Assembly: GCA_963836085.1 (NCBI GenBank)
Contig: CAWIHT010000005.1
Coordinates: forward strand, 20,409-84,408
Reading direction: 5' to 3'
Length of the DNA: 64,000 nt
Source: JAHEEL01 sp963836085
GTDB lineage: Bacteria; Actinomycetota; Acidimicrobiia; Spongiisociales; UBA5794
This document shows positions 1 to 9,315 of this stretch, in pieces. The notes beneath the pieces are model-generated. The model saw only the letters and a list, made by a program, of their open reading frames with translations, had not been told where the DNA came from and did not search any database. A program made the translations under genes and the position numbers. How positions within the stretch are numbered: the stretch's first letter is position 1; every line of letters begins with the position of its first letter.

Positions 1-50
1 TGTCAACCGAACGGGGATGATACGGTTGGTGAATCAGAGGAGGCTCAACC

Positions 51-2630
51 ATGGAATCCACTTCGTTCAACGTCAATGGACTCCCGGTCGAGGTCTCGTC
101 TGACCACCCGCACCTCCTCTCCGCCTTGCGCGAGGAACTTGGGGTGACGTCCCCCAAGGACGGATGCTCGCCGTCCGGCCAGTGCGGGGCGTGCACCGTC
201 CTCGTTGACGGCAAGGCAATACAGAGTTGTCTCGTCTCGATGGAGAAGGTGGAAGGCAAGTCCGTCTCGACCCTCGAGGGTTTCGAGGAGGCAGAGCGAC
301 GACGACTGGCCGACGCCTTCGCTTCCACCGGTGCACTCCAATGCGGGTTCTGCACGCCCGGTATCCTGGTGCGTACCAAAGCCCTGATCGACCAGAAGGG
401 CGCCGATCTCGACCACAAGACCACCGCCGGTCGCCTCGGCGGGCACCTCTGCCGCTGCACCGGCTACACGAAGATCTTCGAGGCGATCGAGATACTCGCC
501 TCCGGCGACGTCGCGTCGCCGACCCTGCCCGATCGGATCGGCGAGACCGGAGCGAAGTACGAGGGCGTCGAACTCGCCCTCGGCGAACGGGGCTACGTGG
601 ACGACATCCGGCCCGAGGGCCTCCTCCACGGGGCGCTCCGCCTCACCGACCACGCCAGGGCCGACGTGCTGAGGATCGATACCAGCGCTGCGGAAGCCGT
701 CGACGGCGTTGTCGCCGTCTTCACCGGCGCCGACGTACCGGGGAAACTCCACGTCGGCATCATCTACGAGGACTGGCCGGTGTTTATCCCAGAAGGCGGA
801 CGGACGTCCTACTACGGCGACGTGATCGCCATCGTCGTCGCAGAGTCAAAGCGCATCGCTCGCGCCGCCGCCGAATTGGTCAAGGTCGAGTACAACGTCC
901 TCGAACCGTTCGCCGATCCGCACACCGCTCTCGCGTCCGACGAGGACGCCGTGTGGGGCCTCGAAGGCAACGTCCTCTCCCGCTCGGCCTATCAGCGCGG
1001 CGACGTCGACGCTGCACTCGCCGCTTCGACCCATACGGTGCACGAGGTCTTCCGAACCCAGCGGGTCGAACACGCTTTCCTCGAGCCAGAATCCACACTC
1101 GCGGTCCCGACCGGAGATGGCGGCCTCCACGTGTATTCCGGAGGTCAGGGCGTTTGGGACGATCGCAACCAGATCGCGTCGCTCCTCGACGTCGACCCCG
1201 AGACCATCGTCGTCGAACTCGTCTCGAACGGCGGAGCGTTCGGCGGCAAGGAAGACATGTCCAACCAGGGCCAGACGGCGCTCGCGGCGTACCTGCTCGA
1301 CCGTCCGGTCTCCTGCACGCTGACCAGGGAGCAGTCGTTCCGGATCCATGCCAAGCGCCATCCGATCGAGATCGAGGTGTGGGCAGGGTGCGACGGCGAC
1401 GGGAAGCTCACCGCGCTGCGCTCCCGGATGATCGGCGACTCCGGTCCGTACGCGTCGGTGGGCATGAAGGTACTCGAACGAGCCGCCGGTCACATGAGCG
1501 GTCCATACGTGGTCGACACGATCGACGTGGAAGCGATCGCGGTGAGAACGAACAACCCGGTCTGCGGCGCATTCCGAGGCTTCGGCGCCAACCAGGCCCA
1601 GTTCGCAATGGAGGGCATCGTCGATCGTCTCGCCGAAGCCGTCGGCATCGACGGTTGGGAGATGCGGTCCCGCAACATCATCAGACCGGGCGTCGTATGG
1701 GGTCCCGGGCAGATCATGGACGATGGTGCCCGCGGTATCCGTGAGTGCCTCGACGCCGTCAAGCCTGCCTACGACCAGGCCCGGGCGGCGGGCAAGGCCG
1801 TAGGTCTCGGTATTGCGCTGAAGAACTCGGGCCTCGGGAACGGCTTCGTCGAAGTGTCCAAGGCCGTCGTCCGCCTTGAAGACGACGGCTCGGTCGAGGT
1901 ACGACACTGCTGGACCGAGATGGGCCAGGGCGTCCACAACGTCGCTCTACAGGTTGCGGCCGAGGAGCTCGGCGTCGACCCGAACCGGATCAGCGTCATC
2001 GTCGACACAACGAGGGAACTCGGAGCCGGCCAGACCACGGGGTCCCGCGGAACCGTGATGGCCGCAGGCGGCGTCGCGGACGCTTGCCGCGTTGCCAACG
2101 AAGCCGGCCTCGCACCCGGCGTCGACTATTACGGTGAGTATGTCGTCGACTGGACCGACTCGCTCGAGGACGACGTCGAGAACCCGATGATCCACAGCGC
2201 GTTCGGCTACGCGGCGCAAGTCGCGATCGTCGACCCCGAGAGCGGCACCATCGACAAGATGATCGCCGCACACGACGTCGGCCGTGCGGTCAACCCGCGT
2301 CTGGTCGAGGGTCAGATCGAAGGCGCCGTGCACATGGGCATCGGATACGCCCTCACCGAGGAGTTCCCGACCGACGAACTTGCCCGCCCAACCAAGCACA
2401 CGCTTCGAAGCCTCGGCATCATTCGGGCCAAGGACATGCCGGACGTGGAGACGATCATCGTCGAAGTCCCCCAGCCTCGCTCCCCCTTCGGGGTCAAGGG
2501 TGTCGGAGAGATCGGACTTGTCCCAACCGCTGGAGCCATCGCCGCTGCCTTCTACGAGGTCGACGGTGTCCGCAGAACGAGAACGCCCATGAACATCCAC
2601 GAGCCGCTTCGCGAGAGGAGCACCGCATGA
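51..2630 (+). CDS. Selenium-dependent-type molybdenum hydroxylase (xanthine dehydrogenase-like), FeS and Mo modules fused
   Basis: The 859-residue protein joins a [2Fe-2S] module to a molybdopterin-binding hydroxylase module. Cluster-I cysteines are C39, C45, C48 and C60, with one more residue than usual between the first two. Cluster-II cysteines are C98, C101, C134 and C136. The Mo domain runs from about residue 170 to the end. The GVGEIGL motif near the C-terminus carries the expected catalytic glutamate (E820). No FAD (CoxM-type) domain is present. The family and the two downstream genes match the selenium-dependent xanthine dehydrogenase / SsnA / YgfK set known from gut bacteria, so purine or related N-heterocycle hydroxylation is likely; the substrate is inferred. 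The start is the ATG 13 bases after AGAGGAGG. It overlaps the next gene by four bases (ATGA). Confidence 0.85.
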   Translation: MESTSFNVNGLPVEVSSDHPHLLSALREELGVTSPKDGCSPSGQCGACTVLVDGKAIQSCLVSMEKVEGKSVSTLEGFEEAERRRLADAFASTGALQCGFCTPGILVRTKALIDQKGADLDHKTTAGRLGGHLCRCTGYTKIFEAIEILASGDVASPTLPDRIGETGAKYEGVELALGERGYVDDIRPEGLLHGALRLTDHARADVLRIDTSAAEAVDGVVAVFTGADVPGKLHVGIIYEDWPVFIPEGGRTSYYGDVIAIVVAESKRIARAAAELVKVEYNVLEPFADPHTALASDEDAVWGLEGNVLSRSAYQRGDVDAALAASTHTVHEVFRTQRVEHAFLEPESTLAVPTGDGGLHVYSGGQGVWDDRNQIASLLDVDPETIVVELVSNGGAFGGKEDMSNQGQTALAAYLLDRPVSCTLTREQSFRIHAKRHPIEIEVWAGCDGDGKLTALRSRMIGDSGPYASVGMKVLERAAGHMSGPYVVDTIDVEAIAVRTNNPVCGAFRGFGANQAQFAMEGIVDRLAEAVGIDGWEMRSRNIIRPGVVWGPGQIMDDGARGIRECLDAVKPAYDQARAAGKAVGLGIALKNSGLGNGFVEVSKAVVRLEDDGSVEVRHCWTEMGQGVHNVALQVAAEELGVDPNRISVIVDTTRELGAGQTTGSRGTVMAAGGVADACRVANEAGLAPGVDYYGEYVVDWTDSLEDDVENPMIHSAFGYAAQVAIVDPESGTIDKMIAAHDVGRAVNPRLVEGQIEGAVHMGIGYALTEEFPTDELARPTKHTLRSLGIIRAKDMPDVETIIVEVPQPRSPFGVKGVGEIGLVPTAGAIAAAFYEVDGVRRTRTPMNIHEPLRERSTA

Positions 2631-3649
2631 GCAACGTCACGCCGGGATTGGTCTGCGCCCACCACCACCTCTACTCCGAACTCGCACGAGGCATGCCGGC
2701 ACCGCCGGAGGTCGCGACCGACTTCCAGGGAATCCTCGACCAGGTCTGGTGGCGCCTCGACGCTGCGCTCGACCTCGACATGCTCTCTTGGTCGGCCAAA
2801 CTCGGGGCGCTGGAAGCGCTCGAATCCGGCACGACTGCGATCATCGACCACAACGAGACCCCGAATGCCATCGAGGGATCGCTCTCCGTCATCGAGGACG
2901 CCTGCAACGAGGTCGGCGTGCGCGTGGTGACTGCGTACGGCATCAGCGACCGGCACGGTCACGACGGCGTGATCCGCGGCCTCGAAGAGAACCGGCGGTT
3001 CCTCGCCGCCGGTGGAAGCGGCATGGTTGGCGTCCACGCCGCTTTCACCTGCACCGACGAGTCGCTCGAGGCGGCTGCCGCCCTCGCCGATGAGTTCGAC
3101 GTCGGCGTCCACATTCATGTGTGCGAAGGTCCAGGCGACGCCGGCGCGCCCGAACGCCTCGAGGGCCTCACCAACGACAAGTGGCTCATCAGCCACTGCG
3201 TCTTCCTCCCCACCGACCACACACTCAAAGGGACGATCCTCCACAACCCGCGGTCGAACCTGAACAACGGGGTCGGCTACGCCGATCCTGCACGCTTCCG
3301 GAACCCGGTCGCGCTCGGCACCGACGGAATCGGCGCCAACATGATCGAGTCGTTCCGCCTCGCGTACGTCATGCAACGCTCGGTCGACGTGACCGTCGGC
3401 CCAGACCCGGCGTGGTCGTGGCTCGAGAACGGGTGGACGCTCGTCCCTGGCGCGCTGAACGACGAAGTCACCTGGTCGTATGAACCGATGGACCCGTGGC
3501 ACATCGCGTTCACCCCGGGTATCCGACCGCTGGAGGTCAAGGTCGACGGAGAGGTCGTATTCGCCAACGGAACCACAACGCGCGTCGACGCGGAAGAGAT
3601 CAGAGCCAAAGCCCGAGAGCAGGCCGCCCGTCTGCACGCCCGCCTGTAG
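2627..3649 (+). CDS. ssnA: SsnA-like amidohydrolase, short N-terminus
   Basis: This is a 340-residue metal-dependent hydrolase of the amidohydrolase superfamily. Metal-site candidates are the HxH of strand 1 (H12, H14), H162/H164, H190 and D233 in GTDGIGANM. The closest family by context is SsnA, found beside selenium-dependent Mo hydroxylases and YgfK. It may hydrolyse a ring or amino group of the hydroxylase product, but no substrate is proven. SsnA relatives are usually about 440 residues and begin with a beta-sandwich segment of roughly 55-60 residues before the PGLxxxHxH motif. Here translation starts almost on that motif (PGLVCAHHH, residues 6-14). The start is fixed by the four-base ATGA overlap with the upstream gene, so the N-terminal segment appears truly absent. 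Confidence 0.72.
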   Translation: MSNVTPGLVCAHHHLYSELARGMPAPPEVATDFQGILDQVWWRLDAALDLDMLSWSAKLGALEALESGTTAIIDHNETPNAIEGSLSVIEDACNEVGVRVVTAYGISDRHGHDGVIRGLEENRRFLAAGGSGMVGVHAAFTCTDESLEAAAALADEFDVGVHIHVCEGPGDAGAPERLEGLTNDKWLISHCVFLPTDHTLKGTILHNPRSNLNNGVGYADPARFRNPVALGTDGIGANMIESFRLAYVMQRSVDVTVGPDPAWSWLENGWTLVPGALNDEVTWSYEPMDPWHIAFTPGIRPLEVKVDGEVVFANGTTTRVDAEEIRAKAREQAARLHARL

Positions 3650-3666
3650 CGGAGAGGAGCCGACCG

Positions 3667-6600
3667 ATGTCAGACCGCTTCCAGCCCATAACGATGGAAC
3701 AGCTCACCGATTGGGTGTTCGACGAACTCGAGACCAACAACTCAATCTTCGGGATCCCCAAGCAGGCCTTCTTCACGCCGAGCGAGACCGACCGATTCCG
3801 CCAACCGAACTACGGCACCGTGCTCGATACGCCATTCGGCGTCGCCGCGGGTCCGCACACCCAGATGGCGCAGAACATCATCGTCGCGTGGCTCGTCGGT
3901 GCCCGCTTCATCGAGCTGAAGACCGTCCAGACACTCGACGAACTCGACGTCAACAAGCCCTGCATCGACCTCGAGGATGAGGGATACAACGTCGAGTGGT
4001 CCCAGGAGCTCAAGGTCTACCAGTCGTTCGACGAGTACCTACGCGCCTGGGTCCTGATCCACGCGCTCCACAAGAAGCTCGGATTCCCCGGTGACGCCCC
4101 GGGCATGATCTTCAACATGAGCGTTGGCTACAACCTGGAGGGGATCCTGGAGCCGAACGTTCAGTGGTATCTCGACACGATGGACGACGCGTCCGAGTAC
4201 CTCGGCCCATACGTCGACATCGTCGCCGAGCGCTACCCCGAGGTTCGCGACGTCGAGATCCCCGCCCAGATCTCCAACACGATGACGTTGTCGACTATGC
4301 ACGGATGCCCGCCGGAAGAGATCGAACAGATCACGACGTACCTGCTCAATGAGCGTGGCCTCCACACGTCGGTGAAGTGCAACCCGACCCTGCTCGGCGC
4401 CGAGCGCGTCCGAGGGATCATCAACGATGAACTCGGGTTCAGCGACATCGTGATCCCAGACGAGGCCTTCGGTCACGACCTCAAGTACGTGGATGCTGTC
4501 CCGATGTTCCACAACCTGAAGCGCATCGCTCGGAGCAAGGGTCTGACCTTCGGGCTGAAGCTCTCGAACACCCTCGAGGTCGAGAACCATCGGATGGAGT
4601 TCCCGGACGACGACATGATGTACATGTCGGGTCGGGCTCTCCACGCCGTCACGACCAACCTCGCATTGCGTCTCTCCGAGGAGTTCCGCGGCGATCTTCT
4701 GCTCTCATTCGCCGGCGGTGCGGATGCGTTCAACGTCACCAGCCTCCTGCGGTCCGGCATGACCACGATCACGGTCTGCTCGGATCTTCTCAAGACCGGC
4801 GGCTACCTGCGGATGCCGCAGTACCTCGAGGAACTCACCAACGCTCTCGACAAGACCGAGGCATGCGATCTCAAGGACTTTGCCGCCTGCACGGCGCTCG
4901 CGGAGCACCACTTCAGTGCGTTCAGCGAGATGCTGGCTGGTGCGGCGCTCGGGGATAGCGGTTTGGCGTTCACAACGAAGGACGCACACGAACTCGCCAC
5001 GTACCTCGGCGGCGAGTGGCACGGACCTGTGTCTGAAGCCGTCCACCGGTGGTCGGTCGAACGTGGATACTCGGAAGAACGGGCGGCCACGCTGACAACG
5101 CTCGCGTTGCGGACGCTGGCCAGGGTCAATCTGCGCTCCTATGCCCACGAGGTGCAGGAGGACTGGCGCTACCGCAAGGAGTCGTTCAGGACCGACCGGT
5201 CGAAGACCAGCCGGAAACTGGGCCTCTTCGATTGCATCGAGGCGCCGTGCGTCGACGAGTGTCCGGTCTCTCAGGATGTACCCGCGTACATGCGGGCCGT
5301 TCGCGAAGGCCGATTCGACGACGCGGTGAACCTGACGAGGGCCGACAATCCGGTTCCGTCAATCCTCGGCCGCGTCTGCGACCACCTCTGCGAAACGACC
5401 TGCATCCGCACGCATCTGGATCAGCCGCTGGCTATTCGCGACATGAAACGGTTCATCATGTCGCACGAGACCTCACCAGAGGTACCGGAGCGGACGGCCT
5501 CGATCGATACCAAGGTCGCGGTGATCGGCGCCGGACCTGCCGGCATCGCAGCGGCGCAGGACCTGGCGCTCGCCGGTGCCACGGTGACGATCTTCGAGGC
5601 CCACGGCTATCCGGGCGGCATGGTCGGCGGCGCGATTCCCGCCTACCGGTTGCCGCAGGAGCAGATCGATCAGGACATGGCAATCCTCGAGGACCTCGGT
5701 GTCGAGATCCGCTACAACCAGACAGCGGGTGAGGACTTCACCCTCGAGGATCTTCGCACCGACGGCTTTGATCAAGTCTTCGTCGCCGTCGGCGCTCAGC
5801 TCCCGAAGTTCCTCGGCGTCGAGGGCGAGGACAGCGACGGCGTCATCGATGCCCTGCGATTCCTGCGCAGTGTGCGGGAGGAGGATCCGATCCCGGTCGG
5901 CCCGAGGGTCGGCGTCATCGGGGCAGGCGACACAGCCATGGACTGCGCGCGGTCCGCATGGAGGGTCGGCGCAACCGATGTGGCGATCATCTACCGCCGT
6001 ACGATCGACCAGATGCCCGCCGACCGCGAAGAGGTCGGTGCGTGTCTCGAAGAGGGCATCACGATCGAAGAGCTGGCAAGTCCCCGTGGCCTCCACGTCG
6101 AGGACGGGAAACTCGTCGGACTGATCGCAACCCGGACCGAGTACCGGGGCGATCGTGACTCGTCAGGGCGCAAGATCCCCCACGACATCGAAGACTCCGA
6201 GTTCGAGATCCCGCTCGACACGCTCATCCTGGCGATCAGCCAGCACTCGATGCTCGAATTCTTCGGCGACGCCGTGCCCGCACTGACCTCGCGGGGCTAC
6301 CTCGAGGTCGACCCCGACACGTTCGAGTCATCGATTCCCGGAATCTACGCCGGTGGTGACGTCGCCGCCGACGGGCCGTCCTCGATCGTCAAGGCAGCCG
6401 CCGACGGTCAAGCCGCCGCGGCCGCGATCATCGCTGCCGTATCGGGTATCGCCGTCGACACGACCCCGTTGCCGATCCCCACGACGCGGGACCTGCCGAG
6501 TCTCGTGATCCGACGGGCACATCGCGAGTACCGCGTGCCATCGGTGCATACGGCTCTCAACGAGCGGGACAACTTCAACGAGACCATGCTCACGTATACG

Positions 6601-7239
6601 ACCGAGCAGGCGCAGGCCGAGGCAAGTCGGTGCGTTGACTGTGACACGATCTGCAGCCTGTGTGTCGGTGTGTGCCCAAACATGGCGCTCATGACGTATC
6701 AGACGGATGCGTTCGTCGCGGACATCCCGTCGTTCCTGGTTGATGGCGGCACGCTCGTCGAGCAGGGCAGCACCCGGTTCCGGATCGACCAGCCCTATCA
6801 GATTGCAGTCCTCAGTGACTTCTGCAACGAATGCGGGAACTGCGTCACCGCCTGCCCGACGTCCGGCAAGCCGTACCAGGACAAACCACGGCTCTACCTC
6901 GACCGCGATGAGTTCAATGCGGAGTCGTCGAACGCCTTCATGGTGAAGAAGGATGGCGAGGTCGTCACGGTGTTGTCGCGGTTCGACGGCGAGACTCATC
7001 GACTGTCGATCAACGGTTCCGTCGAGTACTCATCGCCGAACGTGTCGGCGTCGTTCGATGCGACATTCGGACTCGTCTCGGCGACGCCGGGAGCGTCGGC
7101 CTCGGACGGAGACGCCGTATCACTCGGCGCAGCGGCCACGATGTATGCGGTCTGGAAGGGCCTCAACGAATCGATGCCCTATCTGCCGATCGTAGATGCA
7201 GCCGGCACACGGATCGGCCAACCGGCCTACGCCGGCTAG
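3667..7239 (+). CDS. ygfK: YgfK-like putative selenate reductase / GltD-type FAD-NADPH oxidoreductase
   Basis: This 1190-residue protein has three parts. Residues 1 to about 430 resemble a dihydroorotate dehydrogenase-like barrel. Residues about 515-940 form a glutamate-synthase-small-subunit-like module with a Cys cluster near 520-535, an FAD dinucleotide motif GAGPAG near 618 and an NADPH motif GAGDTA near 750. The C-terminus has two ferredoxin-like Cys clusters near 988-1004 and 1052-1064. This is the YgfK arrangement, annotated elsewhere as a putative selenate reductase subunit, with biochemistry largely unproven. In this operon it may be the electron-transfer partner of the hydroxylase, which lacks its own FAD domain; that is inference. 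The ATG at 3667 follows GGAGAGGAG; the reading frame is open further upstream but has no ribosome site there. Confidence 0.85.
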   Translation: MSDRFQPITMEQLTDWVFDELETNNSIFGIPKQAFFTPSETDRFRQPNYGTVLDTPFGVAAGPHTQMAQNIIVAWLVGARFIELKTVQTLDELDVNKPCIDLEDEGYNVEWSQELKVYQSFDEYLRAWVLIHALHKKLGFPGDAPGMIFNMSVGYNLEGILEPNVQWYLDTMDDASEYLGPYVDIVAERYPEVRDVEIPAQISNTMTLSTMHGCPPEEIEQITTYLLNERGLHTSVKCNPTLLGAERVRGIINDELGFSDIVIPDEAFGHDLKYVDAVPMFHNLKRIARSKGLTFGLKLSNTLEVENHRMEFPDDDMMYMSGRALHAVTTNLALRLSEEFRGDLLLSFAGGADAFNVTSLLRSGMTTITVCSDLLKTGGYLRMPQYLEELTNALDKTEACDLKDFAACTALAEHHFSAFSEMLAGAALGDSGLAFTTKDAHELATYLGGEWHGPVSEAVHRWSVERGYSEERAATLTTLALRTLARVNLRSYAHEVQEDWRYRKESFRTDRSKTSRKLGLFDCIEAPCVDECPVSQDVPAYMRAVREGRFDDAVNLTRADNPVPSILGRVCDHLCETTCIRTHLDQPLAIRDMKRFIMSHETSPEVPERTASIDTKVAVIGAGPAGIAAAQDLALAGATVTIFEAHGYPGGMVGGAIPAYRLPQEQIDQDMAILEDLGVEIRYNQTAGEDFTLEDLRTDGFDQVFVAVGAQLPKFLGVEGEDSDGVIDALRFLRSVREEDPIPVGPRVGVIGAGDTAMDCARSAWRVGATDVAIIYRRTIDQMPADREEVGACLEEGITIEELASPRGLHVEDGKLVGLIATRTEYRGDRDSSGRKIPHDIEDSEFEIPLDTLILAISQHSMLEFFGDAVPALTSRGYLEVDPDTFESSIPGIYAGGDVAADGPSSIVKAAADGQAAAAAIIAAVSGIAVDTTPLPIPTTRDLPSLVIRRAHREYRVPSVHTALNERDNFNETMLTYTTEQAQAEASRCVDCDTICSLCVGVCPNMALMTYQTDAFVADIPSFLVDGGTLVEQGSTRFRIDQPYQIAVLSDFCNECGNCVTACPTSGKPYQDKPRLYLDRDEFNAESSNAFMVKKDGEVVTVLSRFDGETHRLSINGSVEYSSPNVSASFDATFGLVSATPGASASDGDAVSLGAAATMYAVWKGLNESMPYLPIVDAAGTRIGQPAYAG

Positions 7240-7257
7240 CGGGATGACCCAGCGAGA

Positions 7258-7282
7258 GAGGACACCGGATTCCGGTGTCCTC
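7258..7282 (+). terminator. GC-rich hairpin after ygfK
   Basis: A perfect 11-bp inverted repeat (GAGGACACCGG / CCGGTGTCCTC) with a three-base ATT loop begins 19 bases after the ygfK stop codon. There is no U-tract, which is common for high-GC actinobacterial hairpins. It may end the operon and also lies just past the divergent small ORF. Confidence 0.5.
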
Positions 7283-7297
7283 GGCTGCGGTCTGGCC

Positions 7298-7381
7298 CTA
7301 CCGCTTTGCGCGCTTGGCGTGGAAGGCCGCGGCGACGATCTGGCGGGAACGGTTCATCTGCAATGCGACATCGGGATGCAT
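7298..7381 (-). CDS. Small 27-residue basic protein, divergent from the Lrp regulator
   Basis: The ORF starts at ATG (7381-7379) preceded by AAAGGGG at a workable ribosome-binding distance. It encodes 27 residues beginning MHPDVALQMNRSRQ and ending in a run of Lys/Arg. Short proteins starting MHP or MHx with an amphipathic basic helix recur in actinobacteria, but I know of no function. It points away from the Lrp-type gene, so the 85-bp gap between them may hold both promoters. It is too short to be certain without conservation data. Confidence 0.42.
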   Translation of the reverse strand: MHPDVALQMNRSRQIVAAAFHAKRAKR

Positions 7382-7420
7382 GATGCACGCCCCTTTCGTG
7401 GTGGTTCTTCCGTCAACAGC

Positions 7421-7466
7421 GTAAATAATACAACTTTTGTTCCCTATATGTGTAAGAATCTCCGGT
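7421..7466. promoter_or_regulatory. AT-rich divergent control region of the Lrp-type gene
   Basis: This is an island of low GC in otherwise GC-rich DNA. It holds the inverted repeat ACAA-CTT-TTGT (7430-7440) and, on the minus strand, a TATTAT-like -10 box toward the small ORF. Lrp/AsnC proteins commonly bind such AT-rich palindromes and autoregulate; binding here is inference. Confidence 0.35.
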
Positions 7467-7919
7467 ATGGATGATATCGACCGGAAGATCATCGCCCTTC
7501 TGGCGGAGGACGGCCGCCTTCCGTACCGCCGCATCGGCGAATTGACCGGCGTAGCGACCACGACCGTCCATCAGCGGGTGCGCCGCCTCACCGAACGAGG
7601 GGTGATTGCCGGCACGAGAATCACGATTGATTGGGAGGCCATCGGCCTCCCGGTCACGGCGATGGTCAGTGTCGAGGCACCGGGCGGTCTCCCCCTCGCC
7701 GAGGTTGCAGCGTCCATCGAAGCCCTGCCGTTCGTTCAGGACTGCTACGCCGTCACCGGCGAGTTCGATCTCCTTCTCACGATTCGAGCCCGTTCGTCGG
7801 ACCATCTCGGCGAAGTACTCGAGAGCATCCGCCGGTTCGCCCCCGGACGGAGCCGGACGGTGGTGGTCCTTGCCACCTATTTCGAGGGCCGCACGCCCGA
7901 TCTACCGGATCGGCCCTGA
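7467..7919 (+). CDS. Lrp/AsnC family transcriptional regulator
   Basis: This is a 150-residue regulator of normal family length. Residues 1-60 form the N-terminal helix-turn-helix (MDDIDRKIIALLAEDGR... TTTVHQRVRRL). Residues 65-145 form the ligand-sensing RAM domain, with the typical VQDCYAVTGEFDLLL stretch. Family members bind amino acids or small metabolites and assemble as octamers. Its position right after the Mo-hydroxylase operon suggests it could control that operon, but this is inferred from position only. The ATG at 7467 is preferred over an upstream in-frame TTG because it matches the family N-terminus. Confidence 0.9.
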   Translation: MDDIDRKIIALLAEDGRLPYRRIGELTGVATTTVHQRVRRLTERGVIAGTRITIDWEAIGLPVTAMVSVEAPGGLPLAEVAASIEALPFVQDCYAVTGEFDLLLTIRARSSDHLGEVLESIRRFAPGRSRTVVVLATYFEGRTPDLPDRP

Positions 7920-7940
7920 CGCCGCCGGTAGACTCGAATC

Positions 7941-9266
7941 GTGGACAGCTTTCCCTTCTGGATCCTCTTCGGTGTACTCGGACTGCTGATCGCGGCCGGC
8001 GCCACGATCGGAGCGAAGCGGCAGATGGCGTCGATGAACCAGGCATGGCAGGTCGCCGCCGAGAGGCTCGGATTCTCGTTCATGCCCGGCACATGGCGCG
8101 GCGGGCCCACCATGACCGGCCTGCTCGACGGCGCTCCCGCCGAGATCAAGACCTATGCGAAGAGCAGCGGGAAGAACTCGACCCGCTACACCCGCTACAC
8201 CGTCTCGTTTCCTTCGATCGGGATCGGCCTGCGCCTCCAACGTCAGTCCGGACTCGGGATGTTCCTCAAGGTCCTTGGCACCCAGGACATCGTCATCGGT
8301 GAGCCGGTCTTCGACGAGGCGTTCATTGTTCAGGCGGCCGACCCTCAAGCAGCCCGGGCCGCGCTGGGTGCGGGAACCACCATGGTCCTGAATCGCCTGA
8401 TCGCCCTCCACCCCGAGATTGTCGTGTCGGACGATCGCATCGTCCTCGACCACCGGTCGACGGTGCGAGACGCCGATACGCTCGTTTCGACACTCCGCAG
8501 GCTCGCCTCTGCGGCGGGCGCCCTCTCAGATGCCGGTCAGTCTGAAGCGCTGACGAAGCTCGTCGAGCAGCGACTCAACGGGAACCTTCCGAGTGACTAC
8601 GAGCCCGACCCGGCACGGGAACAGTCCATCGATGAACGCCTCACCATCGGCGAGGCGCTGGTGGCATCTGGATCTCTCGACACTGCTCGGCGCATGTTCA
8701 ATACGCTCGGAGCCCAACTCCCTGCGGATGTCGAAATCGCTGGATGGTCCAAGCAGACGCGCCGCCCGACCGAGCCGCAAGCGGATGCGTCGCCGCCCGA
8801 TATCGCACCGGCGGCGGCACCCGAGCCGCCTTCAGTCGAAACGTCAGAATCTGGGCCACTCCCCGATTCCGATGACCAGGGCGACGACGGACGCGACCGT
8901 GATGCGGTCGTGATGGCGACCAATCTCTTCGGTGAGAACCGCCTCAGTTTCGAGACGGCGCAGCGGTACTCCGACCTCTATGCCGGTCGCAGTATCGAGT
9001 GGACGGGCAAGGTCCGCGAGGTGGAGAGCACCGAACGCGATCGAATCCTCGGAGATGGACCCTTCACCAAGGCGATTGTCGACATCGCCTCACTGGAGAA
9101 CGACCTGTTCGGCAGCACCGTCGTGAGCGCCGTCGTTGCGTTCCCCCAATCCGGAGACCGACGACTCGCTGAAGGTCACGAGATCGAGTTCACCGGCACG
9201 CTGGCCGGCATCGACGCACTCGTAAGAACCCTCTACGTGACCAACGGACAGCTCACACAGCGGTAG
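7941..9266 (+). CDS. Membrane-anchored protein of unknown function with OB-like C-terminus
   Basis: I do not recognise this 441-residue protein. It has one N-terminal membrane helix (residues 5-24) and a soluble region (about 40-260). An acidic, Pro/Ala-rich linker follows (about 265-315). The C-terminal beta-rich stretch of about 105 residues reads like an OB-fold of the tRNA_anti-like type (WTGKVREVE... EGHEIEFTGTL). The start is a GTG 21 bases after the Lrp-type stop codon, so the two may be co-transcribed. It is convergent with glyS. The likely topology is a short exterior end and a cytoplasmic body, but the reverse cannot be excluded. Confidence 0.78.
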   Translation: MDSFPFWILFGVLGLLIAAGATIGAKRQMASMNQAWQVAAERLGFSFMPGTWRGGPTMTGLLDGAPAEIKTYAKSSGKNSTRYTRYTVSFPSIGIGLRLQRQSGLGMFLKVLGTQDIVIGEPVFDEAFIVQAADPQAARAALGAGTTMVLNRLIALHPEIVVSDDRIVLDHRSTVRDADTLVSTLRRLASAAGALSDAGQSEALTKLVEQRLNGNLPSDYEPDPAREQSIDERLTIGEALVASGSLDTARRMFNTLGAQLPADVEIAGWSKQTRRPTEPQADASPPDIAPAAAPEPPSVETSESGPLPDSDDQGDDGRDRDAVVMATNLFGENRLSFETAQRYSDLYAGRSIEWTGKVREVESTERDRILGDGPFTKAIVDIASLENDLFGSTVVSAVVAFPQSGDRRLAEGHEIEFTGTLAGIDALVRTLYVTNGQLTQR

Positions 9267-9273
9267 TCACCAC

Positions 9274-9314
9274 GGAGAGCGCTGGACGCTCGGGCTGGTA
9301 GCCGGCAGCTCTCC
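9274..9314. terminator. Possible bidirectional terminator
   Basis: GGAGAGC (9274-9280) pairs with GCTCTCC (9308-9314), and a smaller GGCT/AGCC hairpin sits inside the loop. It lies between the convergent membrane-protein gene and glyS and abuts the glyS stop codon. No T-tract is seen. Confidence 0.38.
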
Positions 9315-9315
9315 C

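Noticed and set aside
3496..3666. Upstream extension of the YgfK frame by 57 codons
   Set aside because: It overlaps the SsnA-like gene in another frame, is Arg/Pro-rich and has no ribosome site; the ATG at 3667 has a clear one.
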